Origin: Microglena sp. YARC
Taxonomy: Eukaryota; Chlorophyta; Chlorophyceae; Chlamydomonadales; Chlamydomonadaceae
Reading direction: 5' to 3'
DNA length: 64,000 bases
Assembly: GCA_022414725.1 (NCBI GenBank)
Contig: CM039464.1
Coordinates: 25,696,950-25,760,949 of the forward strand
Shown here: piece by piece, positions 35,042 to 45,359 of the stretch
Numbering within the stretch: position 1 is the stretch's first letter
How the letters are laid out: each line of letters begins with the position of its first letter
Made by a program: the position numbers and the translations under genes
The notes under the pieces: model-generated
What the model was told of the DNA's origin: nothing
Seen by the model: only the letters and a program-made list of their open reading frames with translations
Databases searched by the model: none

Positions 35042-35096
35042 CAGTCCGTCATGGTTGGTATCCATCTCGTCAAATTCGGCCTTGAGTTTGGTAAAC
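35042..35096 (-). CDS. exon e3, first half of EF-hand
   Basis: 55 nt between acceptor TTTGTGATTGCAG and donor GTAAGT. The first base completes a Gly codon opened by e2. It encodes FTKLKAEFDEMDTNHDGL: an entering helix followed by EF-hand loop positions 1-7 (D-T-N-H-D-G-L). Joined to e4 the loop is D-x-N-x-D-G-L-V-D-x-x-D, with ligands at 1, 3, 5, 9 and 12. Asp at 12 is less common than Glu and may favour Mg2+ or weaker Ca2+ binding. Confidence 0.8.
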
Positions 35097-35254
35097 CTGC
35101 AATCACAAATAGATATGGATGGTATCGATAGCTGTGTGGGTGTATTAGGGCTAAGGTGTGTGTTAGAGAATGGCTAGATGACGTGGTCTGTGAGGCTGAA
35201 CATGGTGTGGACAACCAATTGCTGGTTCATAAATGCCTTGCTTATACGTACAAA

Positions 35255-36180
35255 GTGTCGGAAGTACACCAAGACAAATTATCTGAAGTACACCAAGACA
35301 AGTTACCTGAAGTACACCAAGACAAGTTACATGTAGTACACCAAGACAAGTAATCTGTCCAAGGTACTGGAAGTCACCAAGATAAGTTATCTGAAGCACA
35401 CCAAGACAAGTTACATGTAGTACACCAAGACAAGTAATCTGAAGTACACCAAGACAAATTACCTTAAGTGAACAAAGAAAAGTTACATGTAGTACACCAA
35501 GACATGTTATCTGAAGTACACCAAGACAAGTTACCTGAAGTACACCAAGACAAGTAATCTGAAGTACACCAAGACAAGTTATCTGAAGTACACCAAGACA
35601 AGTAATCTGAAGTACACCAAGACAAGTTATCTGAAGTACACCAAGACTATTTATCTGAAGTACACCAAGACTATTTATCTGAAGTACACCAAGACTATTT
35701 ATCTGAAGTACACCAAGACTATTTATCTGAAGTACACCAAGACAAGTAATTTGAAGCACACCAAGACAAGTTATCTGAAGTACACCAAGACAAGTTATCT
35801 GAAGTACACCAAGAAAAGTTATCTGAAGTACACCAAGACAAGTAATATGAAGTACACCAAGACTATTTATCTGAAGTACACCAAGACAAGTAATCTGAAG
35901 CACACCAAGACAAGTTATCTGAAGTACACCAAGACAAGTTATCTGAAGTACACCAAGAAAAGTTATCTGAAGTACACCAAGACAAGTAATATGAAGTACA
36001 CCAAGACAAGTAATATGAAGTACACCAAGACAAGTTATCTGAAGTACACCAAGACAAGTTATCTGAAGTGCACCAAGACAATTTATCTGAAGTACACAAA
36101 TACAATGTACTGAAGTACACCAAGACAATTTATATGAAGTACACCAAGACAAGTTATATGTACAAGATTTTGGAAGTACA
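35255..36180. repeat. 24-bp minisatellite, ~38 copies
   Basis: Unit core TACACCAAGACAAGTTATCT plus GAAG. Variants (AAGTAATCT, ACTATTTAT, AAAAGTTAT) are ordered non-randomly: a block of six units starting near 35755 repeats near 35899, 144 bp later. As 24 is a multiple of three, all forward frames stay open. It lies in intron 2. Confidence 0.95.
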
Positions 36181-36184
36181 CTAA

Positions 36185-36415
36185 GACAAGTCCTAGGTGC
36201 GTTGCAAGCGATGCAGAAAATTGGCGGAGAGTGTTGGCTTTTGGAGCAACAGGTGGCAGTGCTGCGGACCAAAGCCAGGTTTTACAACTTCACTAGGGCC
36301 AGGATTACTTGCTGACAACACGACAGTCAAACAAAGGAAACGACTGACAACCGGATAAAGGGGTGACCCTGTCAGCTCCCGCCGCCTAGAAAGGGGGGCT
36401 TCACCCAAACCATGT
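36185..36415 (+). repeat. dispersed repeat DR4, copy 2
   Basis: GTTGCAAGCGATGCAGAAAA, TTGGCGGAGAGTGTTGGC, CTGACAACACGACAG, GGGTGACCCTGTCAGCTCCC and GAAAGGGGGGCTTCAC in order. It matches 36730-36945 and 19410-19780. It lies in intron 2. Confidence 0.8.
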
Positions 36416-36485
36416 AGGTACACCAAAAATAAATAAATAAATAAGATAGATGTTCTCATACGCTATATAATTATATACACAATTA

Positions 36486-36696
36486 GCCCCTTTCAGCGAA
36501 TCGATTGGTCAAGTGGTACACCAGGTTGCTTTGACGACATAGAGCCAGGGGTTCGATTCCCCCTATGGTCGCTCTAAGCGTTGCAGGTCGTTGTCAACCG
36601 CGATGGTAGCTTGTCCAGTTGAGGTAGAAGACCGCTCTCTACCCGTGTACGACCGGTTCCCTTAATACCACGCCCCACCAGGCATTATCATTACCT
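36486..36696 (+). mobile_element. SINE-A copy 3 with 15-bp target duplication
   Basis: Begins GCCCCTTTCAGCGAATCG, A box GGTCAAGTGGTACACC, perfect B box GGTTCGATTCC, the shared body, hairpin and TTATCATTACC end. The exact 15-bp TTATATACACAATTA is present at 36471-36485 and 36697-36711. This is the best-bounded copy and defines the family length at about 210 bp. Confidence 0.93.
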
Positions 36697-36729
36697 TTAT
36701 ATACACAATTATAACATGTACGAACAACT

Positions 36730-36945
36730 CATAAACACGTCGCAAGTGACGTTGAAAATTTGCGGAGAGTGTTGGCTATTGGAGCGGCAGGTGGCACCAG
36801 AATTTAGTGCAGCGGACCGAAGACAGTGTTTATGACAGGGCCAGGGGCAAGTTAGGGCCAGGGTTACGTGCGGACAACACGACATACAGACAACAGGGTG
36901 ACTCTGGGGGCTGCTTCCCCCCTGAAAGGGGGGCTTCACAAATAA
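36730..36945 (+). repeat. dispersed repeat DR4, copy 3
   Basis: CGTCGCAAGTGACGTTGAAA, GCGGAGAGTGTTGGC, CGGACAACACGACATACAG, GGGTGACTCTGGGGGCTGC and GAAAGGGGGGCTTCAC. It lies next to SINE-A copy 3 in intron 2 and ends about 50 bp from exon e2. Confidence 0.8.
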
Positions 36946-36995
36946 GTGAATATATTCAAAAATATTCAACAACAGCAACAACATCCATCACCCAC

Positions 36996-37059
36996 CCGAA
37001 CTTCTGCCTGCCAAGGATCAGGGCAGCAGCCTTGGTGAGGTTTTTGTGAGGAAATGACT
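36996..37059 (-). CDS. exon e2
   Basis: 64 nt: two bases completing a Glu codon from e1, twenty codons for SFPHKNLTKAAALILGRQKF, and two bases of a Gly codon completed by e3. The acceptor is CTTGCCTTTCAACAG and the donor is GTGGGTGATG. The encoded Ala/Leu-rich helix lies directly before the entering helix of the EF-hand. With the end of e1 it may form a degenerate partner EF-hand, as EF-hands usually pair. Confidence 0.7.
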
Positions 37060-37074
37060 CTGTTGAAAGGCAAG

Positions 37075-37850
37075 GGGGGGGGAGGGTGGAAGGTGGGGGT
37101 GTAGGTGTGGGAGTGGGGAAGTAGGTGAATGAGGGGTGTGGGTGGGTAGGGGGAGGGTGGAAGGTGGGGTGTAGGTGGGGGAGTGGGGAAGTAGGTGGAC
37201 GAGGGGTGTGGGGTGTGGGTGGGTAGGGGGGGGTGGAAGGTGGGGTGTAGGTGGGGGAGTGGGGAAGTAGGTGGATGAGGGGTGTGGGATGTGGGTGGGT
37301 AGTGGGAGGGTGGAAGGTGGGGTGTAGGTGGGGGAGTGGGGAAGTAGGTGGACGAGGGGGTGTGGGTGTGGGTGGGTGGGTATGGGGAGGGTGGAAGGTC
37401 GTGTGTAGGTGGGGGAGTGGGGAAGTAGGTGGATGAGAGGTGTGGGGTGTGGGTGGGTAGAGGGAGGGTGGAAGGTGGGGTGTAGGTGGGGGAGTGGGGA
37501 AGTAGGTGGACGAGGGGTGTGAGGTGTGGGTGGGTGGGTATGGGGAGGGTGGAAGGTGGGGTGTAGGTGGGGGAGTGGGGAAGTAGGTGGATGAGGGGTG
37601 TGGGGTGTGGGTGGGTATGGGGAGGGTGGAAGGTGGGGTGTAGGTGGGGGAGTGGGGATTGGGGAAGTAGGTGGACAAGGGGTGTGGGGTGTGGGTGAAT
37701 AGGGGGAGGGTAGAAGGTCAGATGTAGGTGGGGGAGTGGGGAAGTAGGTGGATGAGGGGTGTGGGGTGTGGGTGGGGGGGTTGAGGAGTGGGAGGGTGGA
37801 AGGTCGGGGATAGATTGGGTATTGGGAAGCAGGTGGAAGAAGGGTAGGTC
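37075..37850. repeat. ~76-bp G-rich minisatellite
   Basis: About ten units with GGAGGGTGGAAGGTGGGGTG and GTGGGGAAGTAGGTGG, spaced 70-83 bp. It begins 15 bp upstream of the e2 acceptor. Pro/Thr/His-rich minus-strand frames reflect its composition. Confidence 0.92.
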
Positions 37851-37889
37851 AGATCATGGGAAGAGAATGCTCAAAGCAGTACCACAACA

Positions 37890-38475
37890 CCGACTCTCTT
37901 GAGTCAGAGTGGGTTGTGGTGACGTGGCTTAGAAAGGTGGTACTGAGTCCGAGTGGGTTGTGGTGACGTGGCTTAGAAAGGTGGTACTGAGTCCGAGTGG
38001 GTTGTGGTGATGTGGCTTAGAAAGGTGGTACTGAGTCAGAGTGGGTTGTTGTGACGAGGCTTAGAAACGTGGTACTGATTCAGAGTAGGTTGCGGTGATG
38101 TGGCTTAGAAAGGTGATACTGAGTCAGAGTGGGTTGTGGTGACGTGGCTTAGAGAGGTGGTACTGAGTCAGAGTAGGTTGTGGTGACCTGGCTTAGAAAG
38201 GTAGTACTGAGTCAGAGTGGGTTGTGGTGACGTGGCTTAGAAAGGTGGTACTGAGTCAGAGTGGGTTGTGGTGATGTGGCTTAGAAAGGTGGTACTGAGT
38301 CAGAGTGGGTTGTGGTGACGTGGCTTAGAAAGGTGGTACTGAGTCAGAGTGGGTTGTGGTGACGTGGCTTAGAAAAGTGGTACTGAGTCAGAGTGGGTTG
38401 TGGTGACGTGGCTTAGAAAGGTGGTACTGAGTCAGAGTGGGTTGTGGTGACGTGGCTTAGAAAGGTGGTACTGTT
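37890..38475. repeat. 44-bp minisatellite, ~13 copies
   Basis: Unit contains GAGTGGGTTGTGGTGACGTG and GCTTAGAAAGGTGGTACT; a 44-bp step was measured between 38341 and 38385. It lies in intron 1, followed by two related ~115-bp units with GGGTAGGTCAGATCAAGGCA. Confidence 0.93.
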
Positions 38476-38715
38476 TTCTCGGCTAGGCCCACCTTCCAGG
38501 TGGAAGAGGGGTAGGTCAGATCAAGGCAAGATGGGTGCTTGGGTGACAAGGGTGATAGACGGTACTGAGTCTTGGGCTAGGCCCTCCTGCCAGGCGAAAG
38601 AGGGGTAGGTCAGATCAAGGCAAGAAGGGTGCTTTGTTGACAAGGGTGATAAGAATGATAAGGGTGACAAGGGTGATAACTACTCCTAATGAGGGAGTTG
38701 GTACCTGGCGGCGGG

Positions 38716-38770
38716 TGGTGTGATTGGTCATAGGCCGGCGAGAGCTGCCGGCCTATGACCAATCACACCA
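38716..38770. other. perfect 24-bp inverted repeat with 7-nt loop
   Basis: Left arm TGGTGTGATTGGTCATAGGC plus CGGC, and right arm its exact reverse complement ending CACCA, separated by GAGAGCT. It could extrude as a cruciform or fold as a strong RNA hairpin in the intron 1 transcript. No matching copy was noticed elsewhere in the window. Confidence 0.9.
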
Positions 38771-38774
38771 TAAA

Positions 38775-38855
38775 GAATAAGGCATGTCATGCTTATGCTG
38801 TTCTGAATAGGAAAGGCTCTGCCACATTACATATGTACATGCATGTACACCTGAC

Positions 38856-38923
<68 letters not shown>

Positions 38924-39058
38924 GTTATATGTATATATGTTATATTATTATGTGCATGCATCGTGCTTATGCTGTTCTGAGTAGGAAAGGCTCTGCCACA
39001 TCACATGTAATCCTCCCAGTCTAGGACTAGTGCAGAGAGACCCACCCTTTGAGGTGAA

Positions 39059-39098
<40 letters not shown>

Positions 39099-39280
39099 AC
39101 CCCCCCCCCCCCCCCCCCCCCCTCCACACACACACACACTCTCTCACACACACACACACTCTCACACACACACACTCAATCTCTCACACACACTCTATGT
39201 CACCCACCCACCCACCCACCCCTCCCCATCACCCCCAACCCCAGCCCCAACCACCCACCACCCAACATGAGTCCATCTTC
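38775..39280. repeat. AT, poly-C and CA microsatellites with a short duplication
   Basis: TATGCTGTTCTGAATAGGAA at about 38795 recurs as TATGCTGTTCTGAGTAGGAA at about 38969, flanking a (TA)n tract. Poly-C runs occupy about 39063-39122 and CA/CTCT repeats follow to 39190. Confidence 0.88.
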
Positions 39281-39905
39281 TCCATCAGCCAGCATACACA
39301 TCAATCAGACAGCATACATATCCATCATACAGCATAAAACATCATGGGCCCACCTTCTCCATCAGCCAGCATACAGATCCATCAGCCAGCATACATATCC
39401 ATCAGACAGCATTAAACATCATGGGCCCACCTTCTCCATCAGCCATCATAAATATCCATCAGCCAGCATACAGATCCATCAGCCAGCATACAGATCCATC
39501 AGACAGCATAAAACATGATGGGCCCACTTTCTCCATCAGACTCCATACAGATCCATCAGCCAGCATACAGATCCATCAGCCAGCATACAGATCCATCAGC
39601 CAGCATACAGATCCATCAGCCAGCATACAGATCCATCAGCCAGCATACAGATCCATCAGCCAGCATACAGATCCATCAGCCAGCATACAGATCCATCAGA
39701 CAGCCTGCAGATCCATCAGCCAGCACGAAGATCCATCAGACAAACCCCACCCCACCATCACCCCCACCCCCTCTCTGTCACCGCCTCCCCCACCCCCAGC
39801 ATCAAAAAATTCATGGGCCCAACTTCTCCATCAAACAGCATAAAGAAGAAGTCCTCAAGAGCCTTGTTTACTTTTGTCAGGCGTGTCAGCTCTAGGAGAC
39901 ATCCA
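39281..39905. repeat. 20-bp array and partial copies of the e1 donor region
   Basis: CAGATCCATCAGCCAGCATA is repeated about a dozen times. It is interspersed with GGGCCCACCTTCTCCATCAG, the e1 exon/donor boundary (ACCCACCTTCTCCATCAGAC at 40091). At 39815-39905 a longer copy includes AGCATAAAGAAGAAGTCCTC, AAGAGCCTTGT and TCTAGGAGACATCC, which are e1 coding sequence. The array therefore grew from the e1 donor junction. Confidence 0.85.
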
Positions 39906-39989
39906 TCATACCCTCCCCCCCCACCCCCACCCCCAAAAACATCATGGGCCCACCTTCTCCATCAGACACCACACACACACACACACACG

Positions 39990-40029
<40 letters not shown>

Positions 40030-40096
40030 AACACTATATATATCACTCACCCACCCACCCCCACCCACCCCGACCCCCCCCCCAAGCCCAACCCAC

Positions 40097-40331
40097 CTTC
40101 TCCATCAGACAGCATAAAGAAGAAGTCCGTGAGAGCCTTGTCAGCTGTGGCAGCTCTAGGAGACATCCTAGCTCTGTGGGGTTTGTTGGCAAGGCTCGAC
40201 AGATTGACCGTCCTCTTATTTAGGCTCCCCACTTCCTGGTCTATGTCACCCGGAGTTCCCGATTTGATGACTGTACCCCCGGGTGACTTGACCTTGGGCT
40301 CCCTGGCCTCCAGGGTTGCTTTGCTCTCCTG
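40097..40331 (-). CDS. exon e1, first identified exon of the EF-hand gene
   Basis: 235 nt, 78 codons plus one base. The acceptor is CGCACCGACCTCAG (a CAG three bases later is an alternative) and the donor is GGAGAAG before GTGGGT. It encodes a hydrophilic region (SKATLEAREPKVKSPGGTVI), a basic Ser-rich stretch (NKRTVNLSSLANKPHRARMS) and then ADKALTDFFFMLSDGE, probably the entering helix of a degenerate EF-hand. Because it begins with an acceptor, at least one further 5' exon must exist, probably beyond 40.3 kb. A candidate near 41833-41875 (acceptor CGTCTCACTGCAG) has no good donor. Confidence 0.72.
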
Positions 40332-40334
40332 CTG

Positions 40335-41520
40335 AGGTCGGTGCGCGAGTGAGGAAAGTTAGAGGGAAGTTAAAGAGGTAAGTTAGAGGTAAGTTAGAGG
40401 GAAGTAAGAGGGAAGTTAGAGGGAAGTACGAGGGAAGTACGAGGGAAGTACGAGGGAAGTTAGAGGGAAGTGCGAGGGAAGTACGAGGGAAGTACGAGGG
40501 AAGTTAGGGGGAAGTTAAAAGGGGGGTAAGAGGAAAGCTCAGTTAGAGAATCCATGGTAGGGAAAGCATTTAGAGAAAATGGAGGAAAGAAACCGTGATC
40601 ATAGTGGTGACTCATAGTGCCTCGACTACGATACCAGGTGACTTGACGCCGGGCTTGCAAGCCTTCAGGGCTGCTTTCAGTTTTTTTTTCAAATCTGAAA
40701 GTGGTTTTTTTCTAGCTTTATGGTTGGTCGGCCCGAAGGCAGCCAGACCTATGCATCGACACCACAATACGATTGTTGAAATCGCCGGGATTCATTGAGA
40801 CCACTGGCGAAAGCACTGTATACGTAGGTTCAACATGGCGAAACCTGCCGAAACCACCGGTCAAAAGCTCGTCTATAATGCAATGTACAACGACATTACC
40901 GACCATAACCGAACTACCCTGCTTCTCTTACTTCAGGCACCCTCATCCCCCCCCCCCCCCCCCCGTACCCGGGACCCGCTTAACCCGAGGCGGTCACTAT
41001 TCCTACCTTTCATAGCCATAACTGAATGCATGCAGTAGCTAACCGCCCCCGTTACTACATCCTTATTGCCTGCCTCTCCCTGTAGGACGCACGAGCCCCA
41101 GGGCCGATATAGGGGACCCGCCAGGGCACTCTACTATTTTAGGCCTCCTCCAGGGACAGCGTTTCAGTGCTATTTATAGCTTTTGTAGCTTTTTAGGGCC
41201 ATTAAGCCCCCCCCCCCCCCCCTTCATAGCGATAATTTTGCTGAAACGGGGTCAAAACTAGCGATCGCTATATGTAGCGGGAAAAAACATCCTTGGCTGC
41301 TTTGCTGTCCTGCTGGGGTCGATGTGCGAGTGTGGGAAGTAAGAGGGGGCAAAGCCCAGACAGTGAACCCAGGGTAAGCTTACATTTAGGGAAAGTGAGG
41401 GGAAGAAAACGTGGTCATAGTAGTGAGGCATTGTGACTGAGCGAGCTGCCGGTAATGTCTTGGATTGACGCCAGGCTTGCAGGCTTACAGGCCTGCTCTG
41501 CTTTCAGAACTCAAGTTAAT
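40335..41520. repeat. GAAGTTAGAGG array and two decayed duplicates of the e1 acceptor region
   Basis: GGGAAGTTAGAGGGAAGTAC-type 10-11-bp repeats fill 40362-40510. GTGACTTGACGCCGGGCTTG with CTTCAGGGCTGCTTTC (40636-40680) resembles e1 (GTGACTTGACCTTGGGCTCC then CTCCAGGGTTGCTTTG). Similar pieces lie at 41287-41340 and 41453-41508. The spacer GAGGAAAGAAACCGTGATCA at 40580 matches GGGAAGAAAACGTGGTCATA near 41400, so a segment of about 0.8 kb was duplicated. Confidence 0.75.
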
Positions 41521-42770
41521 AAGGGGAGGGCTCAAATTAGAGGAGGAAGGGGGGGGGGGGGGGGGGGGGGGGGGGGGTAAGAAGTTTGAGCAGGTAGGCT
41601 GTGGGGTTGGGAGCTTTGGGTAGTATGGAGGGGGGCGGGAGAGGGGCAGAAGGGGGGGACTAGGGAAACGGGGTGGTGGTGGTGATGGTGGTGATGGGAA
41701 CTGGGGTGCTGAGGAAAGGGGAAGTTAAGGGGGGAAAGAGGGGAGGGGGGATGGGGGAAAAGGGGGGGGGGGGGGGGGGGGGGGGGGAAGGAGACGACTA
41801 CAGGGGGGATGAAAGGGAGCGGAGGGTAACCATCCAACAACCTGGTCGTGCGGCACCATCTGCGCTGTAGAGGCACCGCCTGCAGTGAGACGAATAGATA
41901 GAGGGAGTCTGGATTATTGCATCTCCGGTTCGAAGGAGAGAAGGAAGCAAGGCGGGGATCGATATATAAACCGGGGATCGATGCGATGAACTAAAGCCAG
42001 GCCATGGTTTCTTCTCTCCTACAAACCCGAGATGAAATGAGTCAGGCTCCCTCTCTGGCGCCATGGAGTCATGGAGACACAAGACGGGGGTTCGTCGCGA
42101 GTTACAGATATGGAAGTCAGGCCAGATGCGTCATGTCCGGTGATTCAGGTGGATTTCGTTCGAACAGTTCAGAGAAGACCGAGGAGTCGAAGGCGAAGGA
42201 GAGAGGTGAGAGGTTTCCGACGCGAGATTGCAACTATCGGTGATCCGGTGAGAGGTTGCATCTAGACCAGGCTGCCTGAAAAGGATGCATAATTTATAAA
42301 ACAAAAAAACTAGAGTTGGCTGATCAACCGGTGAGAGGTTGCAACTATCTATCGGACTATCGGGTTGCCCATCTCGCGCAGCAACCCGGCCCTGTAAAGG
42401 AGATAACTAGACCCCCGCTGACTGGGATAACTGTCCCATCTCCGTGGAGATCCACAGGGAAGGGCCGAGGTGGGGAAGTATGGATCATTTCAGAGCTCTA
42501 GCTGCATCGCCTCGCCCCCAGCCAATTGGTCGTTAACTTATCGCGCATCTTAACTGCTTACGATCATGGTTGCCGATATCAAGTCCAGCTGCGCTCGACC
42601 GCTCGTGCGTGGTTGGATGGCGCCCAGGTGGTGGGGGCGGGGTGGTGTGGTGGATGGGTAGTATTTGTGTTCTACGAATGCCTTCGACGTGTGGCAAATG
42701 ATACTGTAGAATATTGTGGAATACTGTGGAATATTGTGGTATCTATAGTATGCATGTTTGACGGGAATTT
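41521..42770. other. intergenic or far-5' intronic sequence
   Basis: Poly-G tracts at about 41549-41577 and 41762-41787. Three imperfect copies of GGTGAGAGGTTGCA(A/T)CTA lie at 42240-42350. ATTGTGGAATACTGTGGAA near 42713 recurs near 59080. No exon could be supported. Confidence 0.5.
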
Positions 42771-43110
42771 TTTTTTTTTTTCGACTAGGGTGTTTTTCGA
42801 CTAGGGTGTTTTTTCGACTAGGGTGTTTTCTGAAACATACATATTTAGTGAGTGAGGTACGGGTACAGGTATCGGAACACCGCGGACCAGCGGACGGCTG
42901 CGGCTGGTCCACCGCTACGGTATAATCCGTAGGGTCTTCCCGTGTTTCCACTTGCCAGCTGGACCAGCGGTTGTCCACCGTTGGTCCCAACTGTGGACAG
43001 GCCAGCGTTTCTAAAAGAACATTCTTTATTTAGTAAGGTACGGGTCTCACCACCGCTAGTCCACCGCTAGGGTAAATTCCGCAGGGATCTTCCCGTGTTG
43101 GTCGGCCTGA
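42771..43110. repeat. 19-bp and ~180-bp duplications
   Basis: TTTTTCGACTAGGGTGTTTT occurs three times at 42777-42832. GAGGTACGGGTACAGG with CCACCGCTACGGTATAATCC (42855-42930) is echoed by AAGGTACGGGTCTCACC with CCACCGCTAGGGTAAATTCC (43035-43080). Confidence 0.8.
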
Positions 43111-43189
43111 AGGCGCCAGACCTAAGCGATGACACCACAATTTTGGAGAAATTGCCGTTTTTGTCGAAACTGGCACGTTGCGACGGAGG

Positions 43190-43893
43190 CGGAGGGGGGA
43201 AGCTAGTCCCGAGGTCGCCAGTCCCGAGTGAATATCAGCAGTGCTGATATATCCAGCACATGAGATCTCCTGTTCGAACGCACGTGGCTCACCGTTTGAA
43301 TTCAAGCCCACAGTTAAAAGGGGAAGCTGCCGGCCTCGGACAGCATATCTCGGAAATCCTGCTGCTGCGCGTGCACGAGCTGACGAAATAATTATTCGCA
43401 AACTTGCATCTTGCATCCAAGTGGCTAGCTCCGGTACTAGCTAATTTAAATCAGCCTCCCTCCCTTGACAGCTCGCACCGCCAGCTTACATCCCTTGTAA
43501 CTGACCGCATCCGCCCTTTTGCTATGCATGTTATAAGCTGGCTGGCACGATGATGATGACGGGGACGAGGGCGCGTGGTTGACAGAAGGGACATTTTCGC
43601 TATCCGATCAAAATGGTTGGAAGAAAGATGGGAGGAGGAGGCGCATGGCAAAGGAGAACGCTATGGAAAGAGAGTTGGTGTCGCGAGAAAATAAAAATCG
43701 AAAGAAAATGAGACCGAGTCAAGTGGGTGATCTTGGGTGTCGCTGATATGCAGAGTCCGAGGTAAGCAGCTTCCCCTCTGAACTGTGGGCTTGAATTCAA
43801 ACGGCGAGCCACGTGCGTTCGAACAGGAGATCTGATGTGCAGATATTCACTCGGGACTGGCGACCTCGGGACTAGCTTCCCCCCTCCCGTGGC
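43190..43893. repeat. inverted repeat, ~150-bp arms
   Basis: 43190-43350 and the reverse complement of 43752-43893 share GGGGGAAGCTAGTCCCGAGG, TCGCCAGTCCCGAGTGAATA, GATCTCCTGTTCGAACGCAC, GTGGCTC(A/G)CCGTTTGAATTC and AAGCCCACAGTT. The spacer is about 400 bp. It could be a fold-back element or two opposed copies of a dispersed repeat. No gene is seen in the spacer. Confidence 0.85.
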
Positions 43894-43926
43894 GACACCA
43901 CGATTCCGGCCGAAGTCGCCGGCTTG

Positions 43927-45033
43927 CCGGTAGGGGTGCTCATAAGTAACCAGCCACGTGAGCATAAGTAACTAAACCACTATTTTATGGGCTTGGACTG
44001 CTCCCATCTCCTAGTCACTTATACCCAAGGGTTAGAGCTTCCAAGTCTGGATGGGGGACCCCTATATCTAGCTGGGGTGGTTGGGTGCTGGCATGAATTA
44101 CATTACATTACATTACATTACATTACATTACATGTTAAAGTCTACTTGACACCGCGAGGGTGTATGAGACTCTGTGCTTTAAACAAAAAGAAAAAGCACC
44201 CACAAAGCAAAAAACCCCATTACATCAGGGGTGTGTCGAGGACAAACAAACCAAACTCCCAACCACCGTTTTGGTGGCGTAGGTATTAAACCCCTTAGAG
44301 CAGGACCCAGATCTCAACCACTTACAGTGGCGGAGGTAAGAAGCTAACAAATGAGAAGTCTCAAGAAGAAAAAAAAGGGATAATAAATTACGGTGCCACT
44401 AAGCAGTCCAGGGCTTCCTGTCTTGCTCTTCTACAAGTAGAAAGATAGTTGAATGTGAGTGAGCTGTAAACTATGGGTAGTATTAGCTTTTAGTGTTTAC
44501 ACAGGTTTACAACTTTTAAATCTGGGGGAAATACAGGATCTGTTTTGTTTTTCTTGGCCACTGTTTTTTCATGTAAGGTGGGGCTAGCTTGTTCTCTCCT
44601 GTGTTGCTTAGTTGTGCCTTACCACTTCCTGGTTGGTGGTGTCATTGTGTGTGACTACCGTAGTCACTAAGTGTGTGTATGTGAGAGGGGGTAGGTGCTA
44701 TAAAATCTGCAAGGCCAACTGTGTGGACTTCGGACCATGAAGGGCTTCCATAGCAACATACTTTGGAACTGAAGGGGTGGGTAAAACGAACCTTGAAGAG
44801 GTATGCACAAATAATGTTTGGTTAACAACTCTTATGCCACATGGAAATGGTGGAAAAGTTGAAGGGCCCCCACAGCTAAAAGCAGGCATACATGTGCGTT
44901 CAACCAGATCCCTACAAACCCAGCACATGAGCCATAGACAAGTGTCATGACATAGTATGCTTATTTAATCAATATGATTGGGGTGTGAAAAATAACAATA
45001 GGTGCCTTCGTAATTTTGAGCACCCCTACCGGT
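43927..45033. mobile_element. possible TIR element (1.1 kb), LINE-2 fragment inside
   Basis: CCGGTAGGGGTGCTCA at 43927-43942 has its exact reverse complement at 45018-45033, and TAGGGGTGYTCA-like termini occur in hAT-type elements. A related single end lies near 3753-3770. No 8-bp target duplication is visible outside either candidate boundary and no transposase is encoded, so the call is tentative. It holds the minus-strand LINE-2 fragment at 44096-44451; the rest is non-coding. Confidence 0.4.
44096..44451 (-). mobile_element. LINE-2 copy C, severely 5'-truncated
   Basis: Reverse complement of the 3' end of copies A and B: the last ~16 codons, the stop and the whole 3' UTR. It ends at an (ATGTA)n-type tail that appears as CATTACATTACATTACATTA on the plus strand. 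A few differences from A and B are visible (for example CAGGACC against CCGGACC), so this copy is older or comes from another subfamily. Confidence 0.9.
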
Positions 45034-45359
45034 TTGGTCGACAACGGGAAGGAAAGACATATATAGTCCGAAAGATTACGGAACCGTGTGCTCTAACAGT
45101 TATGAACTTAAGACTGCAGACCGTTGATTTAGGCTCTATAATAAGGAACGCGTTTCTAACTCGATCTACTTGGGCTGTATTGCTCACGCAATCATATTGC
45201 TGCACTCCAATAATAATTTCTTGGAGAATATCCTGACAGGTCACTTTTTCCGAGGCACATTTCGTAGGCGCTACTTCTCCTCCGCAAAAGCGGAGACTGG
45301 AATCGGGCTGCGACGACGCTAGGCTTTGCAATGATCATCAATTCGCGCACTTTCCTGAT

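Noticed and set aside
35163..36272. 369-codon minus-strand frame of repeated CLGVLQIT units
   Set aside because: 24-bp minisatellite in intron 2; the plus strand is equally open over much of it.
36956..37678. 240-codon Pro/Thr/His-rich minus-strand frame that includes exon e2
   Set aside because: Only the first 64 nt next to the splice sites are exon; the rest is the 76-bp minisatellite read through the acceptor.
41833..41875. Exon upstream of e1
   Set aside because: Good acceptor (CGTCTCACTGCAG) but no convincing donor in a phase-0 frame, and a poly-G tract follows closely.
44698..44928. 76-codon minus-strand frame as a gene
   Set aside because: Lies inside the putative TIR element, no domain, no splice or start support.
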